The notes beneath the pieces were generated by a model, which was not told the DNA's origin, made no database searches, and was given only the letters and a program-made list of their open reading frames with translations. The translations under genes were made by a program, and so were the position numbers. Below are positions 7,528-15,039 of a DNA stretch of 36,991 nucleotides, in pieces; the stretch's first letter is position 1; every line of letters starts with the position of its first letter. This DNA is from Salinisphaera orenii subsp. halophila YIM 95161. GTDB lineage: Bacteria > Pseudomonadota > Gammaproteobacteria > Nevskiales > Salinisphaeraceae. The DNA lies in assembly GCF_003732545.1 (NCBI RefSeq), contig NZ_AYKF01000080.1:1-36991 (forward strand), read 5' to 3'.

Positions 7528-7900
7528 GAGCGTACAAAAAGGCGGCCTCGGCCGACATGCGGTCTCCCTGAGCGGCGTCTCGTTTGCGACGGAAGGCGTG
7601 CCCGTGCAGCGCCCCGACGGTGGCGGCCACGCGCTCGTCCCCGGCGCCGTGATCGCACCGGCCGCTGGTCTGGACACAGGTTGCGTTGTGTACTGTCAAC
7701 GCCTATTCTCGCGCGGTCAAGTTTCAAAATGGTGTTTCGCTAGGCGGGATTAGGCTGTCGACAGCCGTCGCGCCCTGGAGATGCCGTGACAATCCGCCGG
7801 TCGTCGATTCGAGACGCCAGCCCGCAACCGGCCGGGACCGGTCCGGGCGGGCACTCGTGCCGCGTTCGAGGGCCGGTCTTCACACAGTGCGGGAGAATTC
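7528..7900. promoter_or_regulatory. divergent intergenic region with a 14-bp palindrome
   Basis: Lies between the membrane protein gene (minus) and the thiolase gene (plus). The A+T-richer stretch at 7681-7740 is the likely promoter zone. TTGCGT (7681-7686) and TATTCT (7704-7709) are 17 bases apart, a weak sigma-70-like pair. GGCTGTCGACAGCC (7753-7766) is a perfect 14-bp palindrome just downstream of it and could be an operator for the thiolase operon. All of this is inference from sequence alone. Confidence 0.35.
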
Positions 7901-9109
7901 ATGCTGGATGCTTATATCTACGATGGTGTGCGCACGGCCTTCGGTCGTCACGCCGGCGCGCTCGCGCCGGTGCGCCCGGACGACATGCTGGCTGCGGTGA
8001 TCCGCACGCTGGTCGAGCGCAATCCGTTCGCACTCGGCGACTACGAGGACGTCGTCGCCGGCTGCACGAACCAGGCGGGTGAGGACGCGCGCAACGTGGC
8101 GCGTCATGCCGGCCTGCTCGCCGGTCTGCCGGTGGAGGTCGCCGGGCAGACGGTCAACCGGCTGTGCGGTAGCGGTCTCGCCGCGACCGTGGATGCCGCG
8201 CGTGCGGTCACGGTCGGCGAAGGCAAGCTGGTCATCGCCGGCGGGGTCGAGTCGATGAGCCGGGCGCCGTTCGTCATGGCCAAGGCCGAGACGGCCTATT
8301 CGCGCAACATGTCGGTGTTCGATTCCACCATCGGTGCGCGTTTCCCCAACCCGAAGATTCTGGCCGAATACGGCTCGGATGCGATGCCCGAGACGGCGCA
8401 GAACGTCGCTGACGATTTCGGTATTTCGCGCGAGGCCGCCGATGCCTACGCCGCGCAGTCGCAGGCCCGCTACGAGGCCGCACGCGCCGACGGCTTCTTC
8501 GACGACGAGATCATGCCGCTGGAGGTCCCGCAGGGGCGCAAGCAGCCGCCGCTGACGGTCGACGCCGACGAGCATCCGCGTCCGACCAGCACCGCGGACA
8601 AGCTCGCCAAGCTGCCGCCGATCGTTGCCAACGGCATCATCACCGCGGGTAACGCCTCGGGTGTGAACGACGGTGCGGGCGCGTTGATCGTCGGCTCCAG
8701 GGCCGCGGGCGAGGCGGCCGGCCTGGCACCGCGGGCGCGCATCATCGCCGGCGGCGTCGTCGGTGTGCCGCCGCGGGTGATGGGGCTCGGGCCGATCGGT
8801 GCCTGCAACAAGGTGCTCGAGCGCGCGGGCCTCAGCCTGTCCGACATGGACGTGATCGAGATCAACGAGGCCTTCGCCGCACAGGTGCTCGGCTGCTGCA
8901 AGGAACTCGGCCTGTCCGGCGATGACGAACGCCTGAACCCCAACGGCGGCGCCATCGCGGTGGGCCATCCCCTGGGCGCCTCGGGTTCGCGCCTGGCGCT
9001 TACCGGGCTGCGCCAGCTGGAACGCGTCAACGGCCGTTATGCCCTGATCAGCCTGTGCATCGGCATCGGGCAGGGCGTGGCCATGCTCATCGAGAGGAAC
9101 CCCGAATGA
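7901..9109 (+). CDS. thiolase family acetyl-CoA C-acyltransferase (3-oxoadipyl-CoA thiolase-like)
   Basis: A 402-residue thiolase of normal length. The nucleophilic cysteine is Cys89 in NRLCGSG. The histidine motif [14 protein letters not shown] lies near residues 345-360, and the second catalytic cysteine is in the C-terminal [11 protein letters not shown]. The segment '[33 protein letters not shown]' (split over residues 55-87) resembles PcaF/PaaJ 3-oxoadipyl-CoA thiolases, but thiolases of this type also serve other beta-keto acids. It would cleave a 3-oxoacyl-CoA with CoA to give acetyl-CoA and a shortened acyl-CoA. GGGAG at 7891-7895 precedes the ATG by 5 bases. Its stop overlaps the start of the glutaryl-CoA dehydrogenase gene (ATGA), so the two are co-translated and probably act in one pathway. 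Confidence 0.9.
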   Translation: MLDAYIYDGVRTAFGRHAGALAPVRPDDMLAAVIRTLVERNPFALGDYEDVVAGCTNQAGEDARNVARHAGLLAGLPVEVAGQTVNRLCGSGLAATVDAARAVTVGEGKLVIAGGVESMSRAPFVMAKAETAYSRNMSVFDSTIGARFPNPKILAEYGSDAMPETAQNVADDFGISREAADAYAAQSQARYEAARADGFFDDEIMPLEVPQGRKQPPLTVDADEHPRPTSTADKLAKLPPIVANGIITAGNASGVNDGAGALIVGSRAAGEAAGLAPRARIIAGGVVGVPPRVMGLGPIGACNKVLERAGLSLSDMDVIEINEAFAAQVLGCCKELGLSGDDERLNPNGGAIAVGHPLGASGSRLALTGLRQLERVNGRYALISLCIGIGQGVAMLIERNPE

Positions 9110-10272
9110 AAGACTTTGCCTGGTCCGATCCGCTGCATCTCGACGCGCAGCTGACCGACGACGAACGCATGATCCGCGACGCGGGTCACGACTATTGCCA
9201 GAACAGCCTCATGCCGCGGGTGCTCGAGGCCAACCGCCACGAGGTCTTCCATCGCGAGATCATGACCGAGATGGGCGAGCTGGGCATGCTCGGCGCCACC
9301 ATCCCCGAGGAATACGGCGGGGCCGGACTGAATCACGTCTGCTACGGCCTGCTCGCGCGTGAAGTGGAGTCGGTCGATTCCGGCTACCGCTCGGCGATGA
9401 GCGTGCAGTCGTCGCTGGTGATGTTTCCGATCTACACTTTCGGCAGCGAGGCGGTGCGCAAGAAGTACCTGCCGAAGCTGGCCAGCGGCGAATGGGTCGG
9501 CTGCTTCGGCCTGACCGAGCCCGATCACGGTTCCGATCCGGGTTCGATGAGCACCAAGGCGAGGAAGGTCGACGGCGGCTATGTCCTCAACGGCGCCAAG
9601 ACCTGGATCACCAACTCGCCGATCGCCGACGTGGCCGTGGTCTGGGCCAATCTGGACGGCAAGATCAACGGCTTCGTGGTCGAGCGCGATTTCGGCGGCA
9701 TGTCAACGCCCAAGCTCGAGGGCAAGTTCTCGCTGCGCGCCTCCGAGACTGGCCAGATCATGTTCGATGACTGCTTCGTGCCCGACGAGAACCGGCTCGA
9801 CGTGGAAGGCCTCAAGGGCCCGTTCTCCTGCCTGAACAAGGCTCGATACGGCATTTCCTGGGGTGCGATGGGCGCGGCCGAGTTCTGCTGGCAGGCCGCC
9901 CGCGGCTACACGCTGGAGCGCAAGCAGTTCGGACGGCCGCTGGCCGCGACCCAGCTCATCCAGAAGAAGCTCGCCGACATGCAGACCGACACCACCCTCG
10001 GACTGCAGGGCGCCCTGCGTCTGGGCCGGCTCATGGACGAGGGCAACTGGGCTCCGGAGATGGTGTCGCTGATGAAGCGCAACAACTGCGGCAAGGCGCT
10101 GGATATCGCGCGTACCGCGCGCGACATGCACGGCGGCAACGGCATATCCGACGAGTATCACGTCATTCGTCACGTGATGAATCTGGAGGCCGTGAACACC
10201 TACGAGGGCACGCACGACGTGCATGCGCTCATCCTGGGTCGCTCGCAGACCGGGATCCAGGCCTTCGGTTGA
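9106..10272 (+). CDS. gcdH: glutaryl-CoA dehydrogenase
   Basis: A 388-residue acyl-CoA dehydrogenase of the glutaryl-CoA type, a cytoplasmic FAD flavoprotein. It should oxidise and decarboxylate glutaryl-CoA to crotonyl-CoA in lysine, tryptophan or glutarate breakdown. Seen in order: the N-terminal helical domain with '[16 protein letters not shown]'; the FAD-binding '[16 protein letters not shown]'; '[15 protein letters not shown]'; the '[17 protein letters not shown]' helix; '[12 protein letters not shown]'; and the catalytic glutamate in [16 protein letters not shown] at the C-terminus. 'DVHALILGR' is characteristic of the glutaryl-CoA group rather than fatty-acid acyl-CoA dehydrogenases. 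The start is ATG 9106, inside the thiolase stop (ATGA), with GAGAGG at 9092-9097. A strong stem follows at 10280-10305. Confidence 0.9.
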   Translation: MKDFAWSDPLHLDAQLTDDERMIRDAGHDYCQNSLMPRVLEANRHEVFHREIMTEMGELGMLGATIPEEYGGAGLNHVCYGLLAREVESVDSGYRSAMSVQSSLVMFPIYTFGSEAVRKKYLPKLASGEWVGCFGLTEPDHGSDPGSMSTKARKVDGGYVLNGAKTWITNSPIADVAVVWANLDGKINGFVVERDFGGMSTPKLEGKFSLRASETGQIMFDDCFVPDENRLDVEGLKGPFSCLNKARYGISWGAMGAAEFCWQAARGYTLERKQFGRPLAATQLIQKKLADMQTDTTLGLQGALRLGRLMDEGNWAPEMVSLMKRNNCGKALDIARTARDMHGGNGISDEYHVIRHVMNLEAVNTYEGTHDVHALILGRSQTGIQAFG

Positions 10273-10279
10273 CCGATGG

Positions 10280-10305
10280 ACGCCGGCCGTCTCGGCGGCC
10301 GGCGT
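10280..10305 (+). terminator. stem-loop after the thiolase/gcdH pair
   Basis: Perfect 10-bp stem ACGCCGGCCG / CGGCCGGCGT with loop TCTCGG, followed by only a short T stretch (TT). It starts 7 bases after the gcdH stop. Probably a terminator, although the T-run is weak. Confidence 0.6.
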
Positions 10306-10418
10306 TTGCCCGGAGATTTGCTCGGGGATTAATGGGCGGTTCAGTCGACTAGAGATCTACTGTTCGCGAATTCGATGACGTGCCGGGGCTCGTATTCGGC
10401 GCGAACGGGAGCGCGACA

Positions 10419-10739
10419 ATGAAAGATCTCAATGTTTATCGTATCGCAGCGACGGCGCTGCTGGCGTTGGCCGTAGCCACGCCGGCCCTGGCGCTGGACG
10501 ACGAGACGCTCGACGCCGCGATCGGCGGCGGCCTCGGCGGTGCGGCCGGATCGGCCATCGGCAATGAGGTCGGCGGCCGCACCGGGGCCATACTCGGCGG
10601 CGCAGCCGGAGCGGCCGGCGGTGCCGCGATCACGACCGACGGCGACGATCACGACCGGCATTATCGTGATCATGGGCGTCACGAGCATCGCGGTCGCGGC
10701 CATTGTCCGCCCGGCCTGGCCAAGAAGGGCCGTTGCTGA
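10419..10739 (+). CDS. small exported glycine-zipper protein
   Basis: A 106-residue protein with a cleavable signal peptide ending in ATPALA (about residues 18-26). It then has a glycine-zipper segment rich in GG/AG pairs ('GGGLGGAAGSAIGNEVGG' and 'GAILGGAAGAAGGAA', about 34-68), a His/Asp/Arg-rich stretch (HDRHYRDHGRHEHRGRGH) and the tail CPPGLAKKGRC. Glycine-zipper segments insert into membranes or mediate helix packing. The 'CPPGxAKKGxC' tail is common at the ends of small periplasmic proteins of proteobacteria. Its function is unknown, but an envelope stress role is plausible. The ATG at 10419 has GGGAG at 10407-10411; an in-frame GTG at 10380 lacks such a site and would displace the signal peptide. 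Confidence 0.75.
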   Translation: MKDLNVYRIAATALLALAVATPALALDDETLDAAIGGGLGGAAGSAIGNEVGGRTGAILGGAAGAAGGAAITTDGDDHDRHYRDHGRHEHRGRGHCPPGLAKKGRC

Positions 10740-10790
10740 AAAGCCCGGTGCGGCCGGTCGGGCGGCGGCGTACAGCCGGCCCCGGCTTTT
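10739..10790. terminator. bidirectional terminator between convergent genes
   Basis: Interrupted inverted repeat: AAAAGCC-C-GG (10739-10748) with CCGGCTTTT (10782-10790), and inside it GGCCGG (10752-10757) with CCGGCC (10776-10781). A-run and T-run flank the stem, so it can terminate both the glycine-zipper gene (plus) and the following minus-strand gene. It overlaps the last bases of the stop codons of both. Confidence 0.7.
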
Positions 10791-11418
10791 ACACCAGTGA
10801 CTCGATCCAGCGTTCGAGCTCGCGGTTGGCGTCCTTGTGCTTGAGCCGCTCCGTGGTGGTTGTGGCCGGACGCATGAGGTCGTTGTCCTCACCCCGGATC
10901 AGAAAGTTGCGCTGCGAGCCGATGGCGCCGTGTTCGGGGCCGTAGCTGCTGATGACCGTGATCGTGACCGAATGCAGTTCGAGCATGGCGATGGGACGCT
11001 CGCCGTCGTCGCTCAGCCCGCAGCGGCGGGCGACCTGACGAATGAGCGAACGGAACGTGCCGAGATTCATGTAGCTCCCGGACACCAGCGGCCCCTGGCG
11101 CGTGATGTGGCTGAGAGGGCCGGTGTCGGGCGATTCGTCGGTCTGCTCCAGATCCGTGATCGAACTGCTGTAATTGCCCTGCGCGGTATGCAGCGTCAAT
11201 ACGATGCACTGGATGAAGATCGCCTCCTGGCTCATGTTGCTGATCAGACAGACGGAGTCGACCTGCGAGCCCCAGCCCTGATTCACCAGCACGCGGGCCT
11301 TACGTTGGCGGCGAAAGCCCGAAAGCAGCAGATGCGCGTAGAACAGCCATACCAGCAGCGTGCCGATGCTGGTGAAGACGGACAGTGCACCCGAGTTGTC
11401 GTTCATCCATTGCCACAT
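10789..11418 (-). CDS. membrane-anchored protein of unknown function
   Basis: A 209-residue protein with one N-terminal membrane segment ('ALSVFTSIGTLLVWLFYAHLLL', about residues 10-31) followed by an Arg/Lys cluster (GFRRQRKAR). This predicts an N-out anchor with the rest in the cytoplasm. The soluble part is a mixed alpha/beta domain with no motif I recognise ('NQGWGSQVDSVCLISNMSQEAIFIQ' near the start, 'MLELHSVTITVISSYGPEHG' later). Coding character is convincing: length, normal residue mix and a matching terminator. The start could also be the second Met at 11406; no clear ribosome site decides. It is separated from ohrR by 103 bases on the same strand and could be co-transcribed with it. 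Confidence 0.6.
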   Translation of the reverse strand: MWQWMNDNSGALSVFTSIGTLLVWLFYAHLLLSGFRRQRKARVLVNQGWGSQVDSVCLISNMSQEAIFIQCIVLTLHTAQGNYSSSITDLEQTDESPDTGPLSHITRQGPLVSGSYMNLGTFRSLIRQVARRCGLSDDGERPIAMLELHSVTITVISSYGPEHGAIGSQRNFLIRGEDNDLMRPATTTTERLKHKDANRELERWIESLV

Positions 11419-11521
11419 GGCGGCATCTGTATCGCGTGAATCGGAGTGGGCGTCGGATTCTGTTACAGCCCCGCCGATCCGGCCATGCGTAATTCCACTC
11501 AGACGGGTGGGCGTGTGTCGC

Positions 11522-11977
11522 TCAGCCCAGTGAGTGCACCAGTGCCATGATTCGGGCGCGCAGATCCTGAACCTCGGGACGCGAGAGTTCGGTCTTGCAG
11601 ATCATCTGCTCATGGATGTCATGAGCCTTTTCGCGCAGCTGCCGCCCCTCGTCTGTCAGGTGAATCAGCACGCGGCGCTCGTCGTCGCTGTCACGATGCC
11701 GTTCGACCAGCCCGGATTTCTCCATGCGCTTGAGTAGCGGGGTCAGGGTGCCGCTGTCGAGATGCAGCTCCTTGCCAAGCTGGCCGACGGAGCGGGGCTC
11801 GGCTTCCCAGAGCACGAGCATCACCAGGTACTGGACATAGGTGAGGCCGAGCGGCTCGAGCAGCGGACGATAGGCCCGGATGATGCGGTGTGTAGCCGTG
11901 TAGAGCGAAAAGCAGAGCTGCTCTTGCAATAATAGCGGCAGGTCGGAGTCGCTGTCCGTCAAGGTCGAAGCCTCCAT
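11522..11977 (-). CDS. ohrR: MarR-family organic-peroxide sensor, two-cysteine OhrR type
   Basis: A 151-residue MarR-family winged-helix repressor. The N-terminal 'LLLQEQLCFSLYTATHRIIRAY' places a cysteine at position 22. A second cysteine is at position 127 (MICKTEL). These are exactly the reactive and resolving positions known from Xanthomonas OhrR, so it should form a disulfide on oxidation by organic hydroperoxides and release DNA. The winged helix is at about 62-108 ('SVGQLGKELHLDSGTLTPLLKRMEKSGLVERHRDSDDERRVLIHLTDEG' in pieces). Its usual target, ohr, is not adjacent; the neighbours are an unknown membrane protein and a luciferase-like oxidoreductase. osmC at 22064 is a possible distant target. 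The ATG at 11977 has AAAGG with about 7-base spacing. Confidence 0.88.
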   Translation of the reverse strand: MEASTLTDSDSDLPLLLQEQLCFSLYTATHRIIRAYRPLLEPLGLTYVQYLVMLVLWEAEPRSVGQLGKELHLDSGTLTPLLKRMEKSGLVERHRDSDDERRVLIHLTDEGRQLREKAHDIHEQMICKTELSRPEVQDLRARIMALVHSLG

Positions 11978-12115
11978 CCTGTTGCCTTTCGCGTGAGGTG
12001 ACTTAGCAGCGCATTGTGAGAGCTTTTACGCGATGAGGCCAATTAAAGTGCCTGGCGAATTGGTCGTGGTTTAAATTGTTGTGTACGAAAGATGACAGCG
12101 TGCGCCAGATCGAGC
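11978..12115 (-). promoter_or_regulatory. ohrR leader with possible autoregulatory operators
   Basis: An A+T-rich stretch in otherwise GC-rich DNA. It contains CCAATT (12039-12044) and its complement AATTGG (12058-12063), and TTTAAATTGTTGTGTAC (12070-12086). AATT-centred inverted sites are typical of OhrR/MarR operators, and these repressors usually control their own promoter. A related AATTGTGTG sequence lies upstream of osmC at 22552-22560. The assignment is inference. Confidence 0.35.
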
Positions 12116-13108
12116 CTAGGATGCCATCGCTTCGGCGACCAGCTCGTAAGAGCGTAGACGCTTTGACGGATCGTGGATGTTGGACACGATCATGATCTCG
12201 TCGGGCTGGGCGTCGGCGCGCAGCGCATCGATCTGTTGGCGCACGCTTTCGGGGTCGCCGATGATGTGGCGATCGCGGTTCTCGAGAATCGCGTTGCGTT
12301 CCATGTCGGAGTAATCGTAGGCCAGCGCCTCCTCGGGGGAGGGCAACGGCAGGAACTCACCCTTGCGCAGCCGCAGCCACATGAGGTCGACGGTGGCGGC
12401 CAGGTGTTCGGCCTCTTCATCGGTCGGCGCGCAGATCACCGATACGCCGAGGATGGCGTGGGGCGTCGGGAACGCCGCCGAGGGCTGGAACGCATCGCGA
12501 TAGCGTCGCAGCGCGGGTTCCGCCGGTACCGGGCTGAAGTGGCTCGCGAAGCTGTAGCCCATGCCAGCGGCACCGGCGGAGTGGGCGCTCGCGCCGCTCG
12601 AGCCCAGGATCCAGATCGGCGGCAACTCGACATCGTCCGGCATCACGGTGACGCCGTGATAGGGATGGCCGCGGTTAAGACTGCCATGGGACAGCGCCCA
12701 GAGCTCGTTGAGCATCTCGCTGAACTGCTCTCCCGAGGCTGCACGCAGGGCGCGGCTGGCCCGGGCGTCGGAGCCCGGCGCGCGACCGAGACCCAGATCC
12801 ACGCGTCCGGGATAGAGCCCGGCCAGGGTGTGGAATATCTCGGCGACGCGCATCGGCACGTGATTGGGCAGCATGATGCCGCCCGAGCCCACACGGATAC
12901 GCTCTGTCAACGCCGCAATCCGTGCCAGCAGCACCTCGGGCGCGGAGCTGGAGATCGCGGGCATGCTGTGATGCTCTGATATCCAGTAGCGCTCGAAGCC
13001 GAGGCGTTCGGCGGTCCGCGCCAGGTCGATGCTCGAGCGCATCGCGGCCGACGCGGGTGTCCCGCTGGGCACGGGGACGAGATCGAGTACGGAAAGCGGA
13101 AAATCCAT
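12116..13108 (-). CDS. luciferase-like flavin-dependent oxidoreductase, MsnO8-type
   Basis: A 330-residue protein of the bacterial luciferase-like monooxygenase superfamily, group 1 (MsnO8/YhbW-like). It has '[12 protein letters not shown]' at the N-terminus, '[29 protein letters not shown]' (in pieces, about 40-70), the flavin-site '[19 protein letters not shown]', '[14 protein letters not shown]' and '[27 protein letters not shown]'. These TIM-barrel enzymes use FMNH2 and oxygen, but the substrate of this group is generally unknown. The gene lies upstream of ohrR on the same strand with a 138-base gap that probably holds the ohrR promoter, so it may or may not be part of the same response. 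Confidence 0.88.
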   Translation of the reverse strand: MDFPLSVLDLVPVPSGTPASAAMRSSIDLARTAERLGFERYWISEHHSMPAISSSAPEVLLARIAALTERIRVGSGGIMLPNHVPMRVAEIFHTLAGLYPGRVDLGLGRAPGSDARASRALRAASGEQFSEMLNELWALSHGSLNRGHPYHGVTVMPDDVELPPIWILGSSGASAHSAGAAGMGYSFASHFSPVPAEPALRRYRDAFQPSAAFPTPHAILGVSVICAPTDEEAEHLAATVDLMWLRLRKGEFLPLPSPEEALAYDYSDMERNAILENRDRHIIGDPESVRQQIDALRADAQPDEIMIVSNIHDPSKRLRSYELVAEAMAS

Positions 13109-13207
13109 GACGGGCGTGGGCTCCGACGGTATGAGTAGCGTGTCGGACCGATATGGGGCGTCGAGCCCGTGTTTTACAGCCCGGCGCGACCCGGATCCGA
13201 CGCTGGG

Positions 13208-13366
13208 CTAGCGTCGAATGATGATGTAGATCGCGTGGATGATGCCGGGGATGTAGCCGAGCAGCGTCAGCAGGATGTTGAGCCAGAAGTGAAGGCCGAT
13301 GCCCACCTGCAGAAAGACCCCGACGGGGGGCAGGAGAATCGACAGCAGAATGCGGATGACGTCCAT
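13208..13366 (-). CDS. Pmp3/YqaE (UPF0057) small membrane protein
   Basis: A 52-residue, two-segment membrane protein typical of the Pmp3/YqaE family. The first segment is 'VIRILLSILLPPVGVFLQVG' with the family PPxGVFL core; the second is 'FWLNILLTLLGYIPGIIHAIYII', with the family's GYIPGIIHA pattern. These proteolipids affect membrane potential and ion homeostasis and are often induced by salt, cold or stress. The reading frame continues upstream to 13411, but Met at 13366 gives the canonical family start MDxIRILL. No clear ribosome site is visible for either. Confidence 0.85.
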   Translation of the reverse strand: MDVIRILLSILLPPVGVFLQVGIGLHFWLNILLTLLGYIPGIIHAIYIIIRR

Positions 13367-13425
13367 GACATGCGGTTTGATGAATCGTATGCCGGCATCG
13401 TAACGTCTCAATCGAGCCGCGGATA

Positions 13426-13455
13426 GGCGGGCGCCGCGCCGAGGCGGCGCCCGCC
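13426..13455 (-). terminator. stem-loop downstream of the acetamidase gene
   Basis: Perfect 12-bp stem GGCGGGCGCCGC / GCGGCGCCCGCC with a 6-base loop, 14 bases beyond the acetamidase stop on the minus strand. There is no T-run, so it may be a transcript-stabilising or Rho-assisted end. Confidence 0.5.
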
Positions 13456-13469
13456 GTCCTCGGGCTTAG

Positions 13470-14717
13470 TCAGTCGGCGTCCGGCCCGCTGTCGGCGTCG
13501 GTGTCGAAGTCCTCGAAATCGGACTTGCGGATCAGGGCGTGAATGCCCTTCGTCTTGTCCACGACCTGCGAGACTTCGAAGTCGGTCGCCGCGCTCAGAT
13601 AGGCCAGCGCCAGCGCCTCGTCGATGTCGTAGTGCTGATGCAGGAAGCGGATGGACTCGCGCACGGCGTCCTTCATCGCCATGTCGAGGTCCGGATCGAG
13701 GCCGACGGTGATCCAGTAGTCGCCGGTCTCGCCGAGCAGCTTGTCGACCGATTCGCCCGGCAGGTCGTCCTTGCCGCTCTCGAGCAGCGTCAGGCGCAGG
13801 GTCGCACGCATCGAGCCCTCGAGTGCGGTCAGCGCGACTTCGCCGTCACCCTGGGTGAAGTGGCTGTCGCCGGTGTAGAACAGCGCGCCCGCCGCCTCGA
13901 CCGGATAGTAGACGGTGCTGCCTTCGCCCAGGTCGTTGATGTCGGCGTTGCCGCCGATGCGCTGCGGCGGTACGGAGTTGACCGGGTCGGTGGTGTCCGG
14001 CGCCACGCCCATGATGCCCATGAACGGATGCAGCGGGTAGCGGATGGTGCGGCCGTCGCCGGCATCGAGCAGGCCGTACCAGTCGTCGCCATCACGCTCG
14101 ATCGGTGAAAAGATCGACACGTTGCCGTAGCGCTCGGGATGTTCGCTGCTGGGATCGTCCTTCTGTTCCTTCTTCGGGAACTCGCCGGGCAGCGCGCCCT
14201 TGCCGTGGCGGTTCGAGATCACGCCGTAGGGTACGCGCGGTTCGAGCTTGACGACCTCGACCTTGAGCACGTCCCCGGGTTCGGCGCCCTCGACGGCCAC
14301 CGGCCCGGTGACGATGTGCGGGCCGTCGTTGGCGAAGTCGTGCTCGAGATCCGACGCGGTGATCGCGATGGCGTCGTCGAGCACAGCCTCCTCGGCGATC
14401 CCCTTGTCAGCGAAATAGGCGACCGGGTCGCGGCCCTGGTCCTCGAGGATGCCCTCGTGCGAGATCGTGTCGAAGGTGACTGTGCTACCGGAGGGCACGG
14501 TCAGGACCGGCTCTGCACTCTTATTGGGCAGATAGCCCCAGCGCACCGTATCCACGGTGGACGGGACGTAGTAATCACCGGCGTGCTCGCCGGAGTCGAG
14601 CTTGCCGGGTTGATCCTGCAGCGGCTGAAGAATATCGAAGTCGTCGGCGGTATCGGCCGCGACAGCGGTGCCCAGCGCACAGTTCAGCGCCAGTAGGGCG
14701 GCGAGGCGTCGTGTCAT
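13470..14717 (-). CDS. exported acetamidase/formamidase family protein
   Basis: A 415-residue member of the acetamidase/formamidase (FmdA/AmdA) family. An N-terminal signal peptide (MTRRLAALLALNCALGTAVA, cleaved before ADTA) predicts export. The family core is seen as 'VPSGSTVTFDTISHEG', 'GPHIVTGPVAVEGAEPGDVLKVEVV', 'HPFMGIMGVAP', 'PPQRIGGNADINDL' and 'LFYTGDSHFTQGDGEVALTALEG'. The enzymes hydrolyse short amides to ammonia and the acid. The mature protein is acidic and ends in an Asp-rich tail. Cytoplasmic members lack the signal peptide, so a periplasmic location is notable. The frame is open to 14792, but the Met at 14717 begins the signal peptide. It is divergent from the BCCT transporter gene. 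Confidence 0.85.
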   Translation of the reverse strand: MTRRLAALLALNCALGTAVAADTADDFDILQPLQDQPGKLDSGEHAGDYYVPSTVDTVRWGYLPNKSAEPVLTVPSGSTVTFDTISHEGILEDQGRDPVAYFADKGIAEEAVLDDAIAITASDLEHDFANDGPHIVTGPVAVEGAEPGDVLKVEVVKLEPRVPYGVISNRHGKGALPGEFPKKEQKDDPSSEHPERYGNVSIFSPIERDGDDWYGLLDAGDGRTIRYPLHPFMGIMGVAPDTTDPVNSVPPQRIGGNADINDLGEGSTVYYPVEAAGALFYTGDSHFTQGDGEVALTALEGSMRATLRLTLLESGKDDLPGESVDKLLGETGDYWITVGLDPDLDMAMKDAVRESIRFLHQHYDIDEALALAYLSAATDFEVSQVVDKTKGIHALIRKSDFEDFDTDADSGPDAD

Positions 14718-15039
14718 GAAGTCATCATCGTATTGAATGGCGCTTGCGTTGAAGCAAGAGTCGCGCCAGGACCGTCCGTTGTGCGTTCGCACGGCTCGTG
14801 TTCATTCGCCCAGCTGGCGATCGATCCGTTCCGGCGTAGCGTTACTGTTGTGCATGGCAGCGATCCCACACCGCCTCGGACCGGGATATCGGGAAAGCCG
14901 CGCCATGACGAGGTTTGCGGGGCCCGGATCAAAGTGCTAGTAATGGAAATGACGATCGTGCGGCCGGCTGAAGGGGCAGCCACGCAACTGCACGTCATCG
15001 CTCGCTCACATCGCTTCAAAAGCATCGCCGGGGAAATTC
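14718..15039. promoter_or_regulatory. divergent intergenic region, acetamidase / BCCT transporter
   Basis: 322 bases between divergent genes; promoters for both must lie here. I could not find a convincing -35/-10 pair or a clear operator palindrome. No gene is recognised within it. Confidence 0.4.

Noticed and set aside
7528-7677. N-terminal extension of the multi-pass membrane protein to the ATG at 7677
   Set aside because: 50 Pro/Arg/Thr-rich residues before the first membrane segment without homology; GTG 7527 preferred, though not proven.
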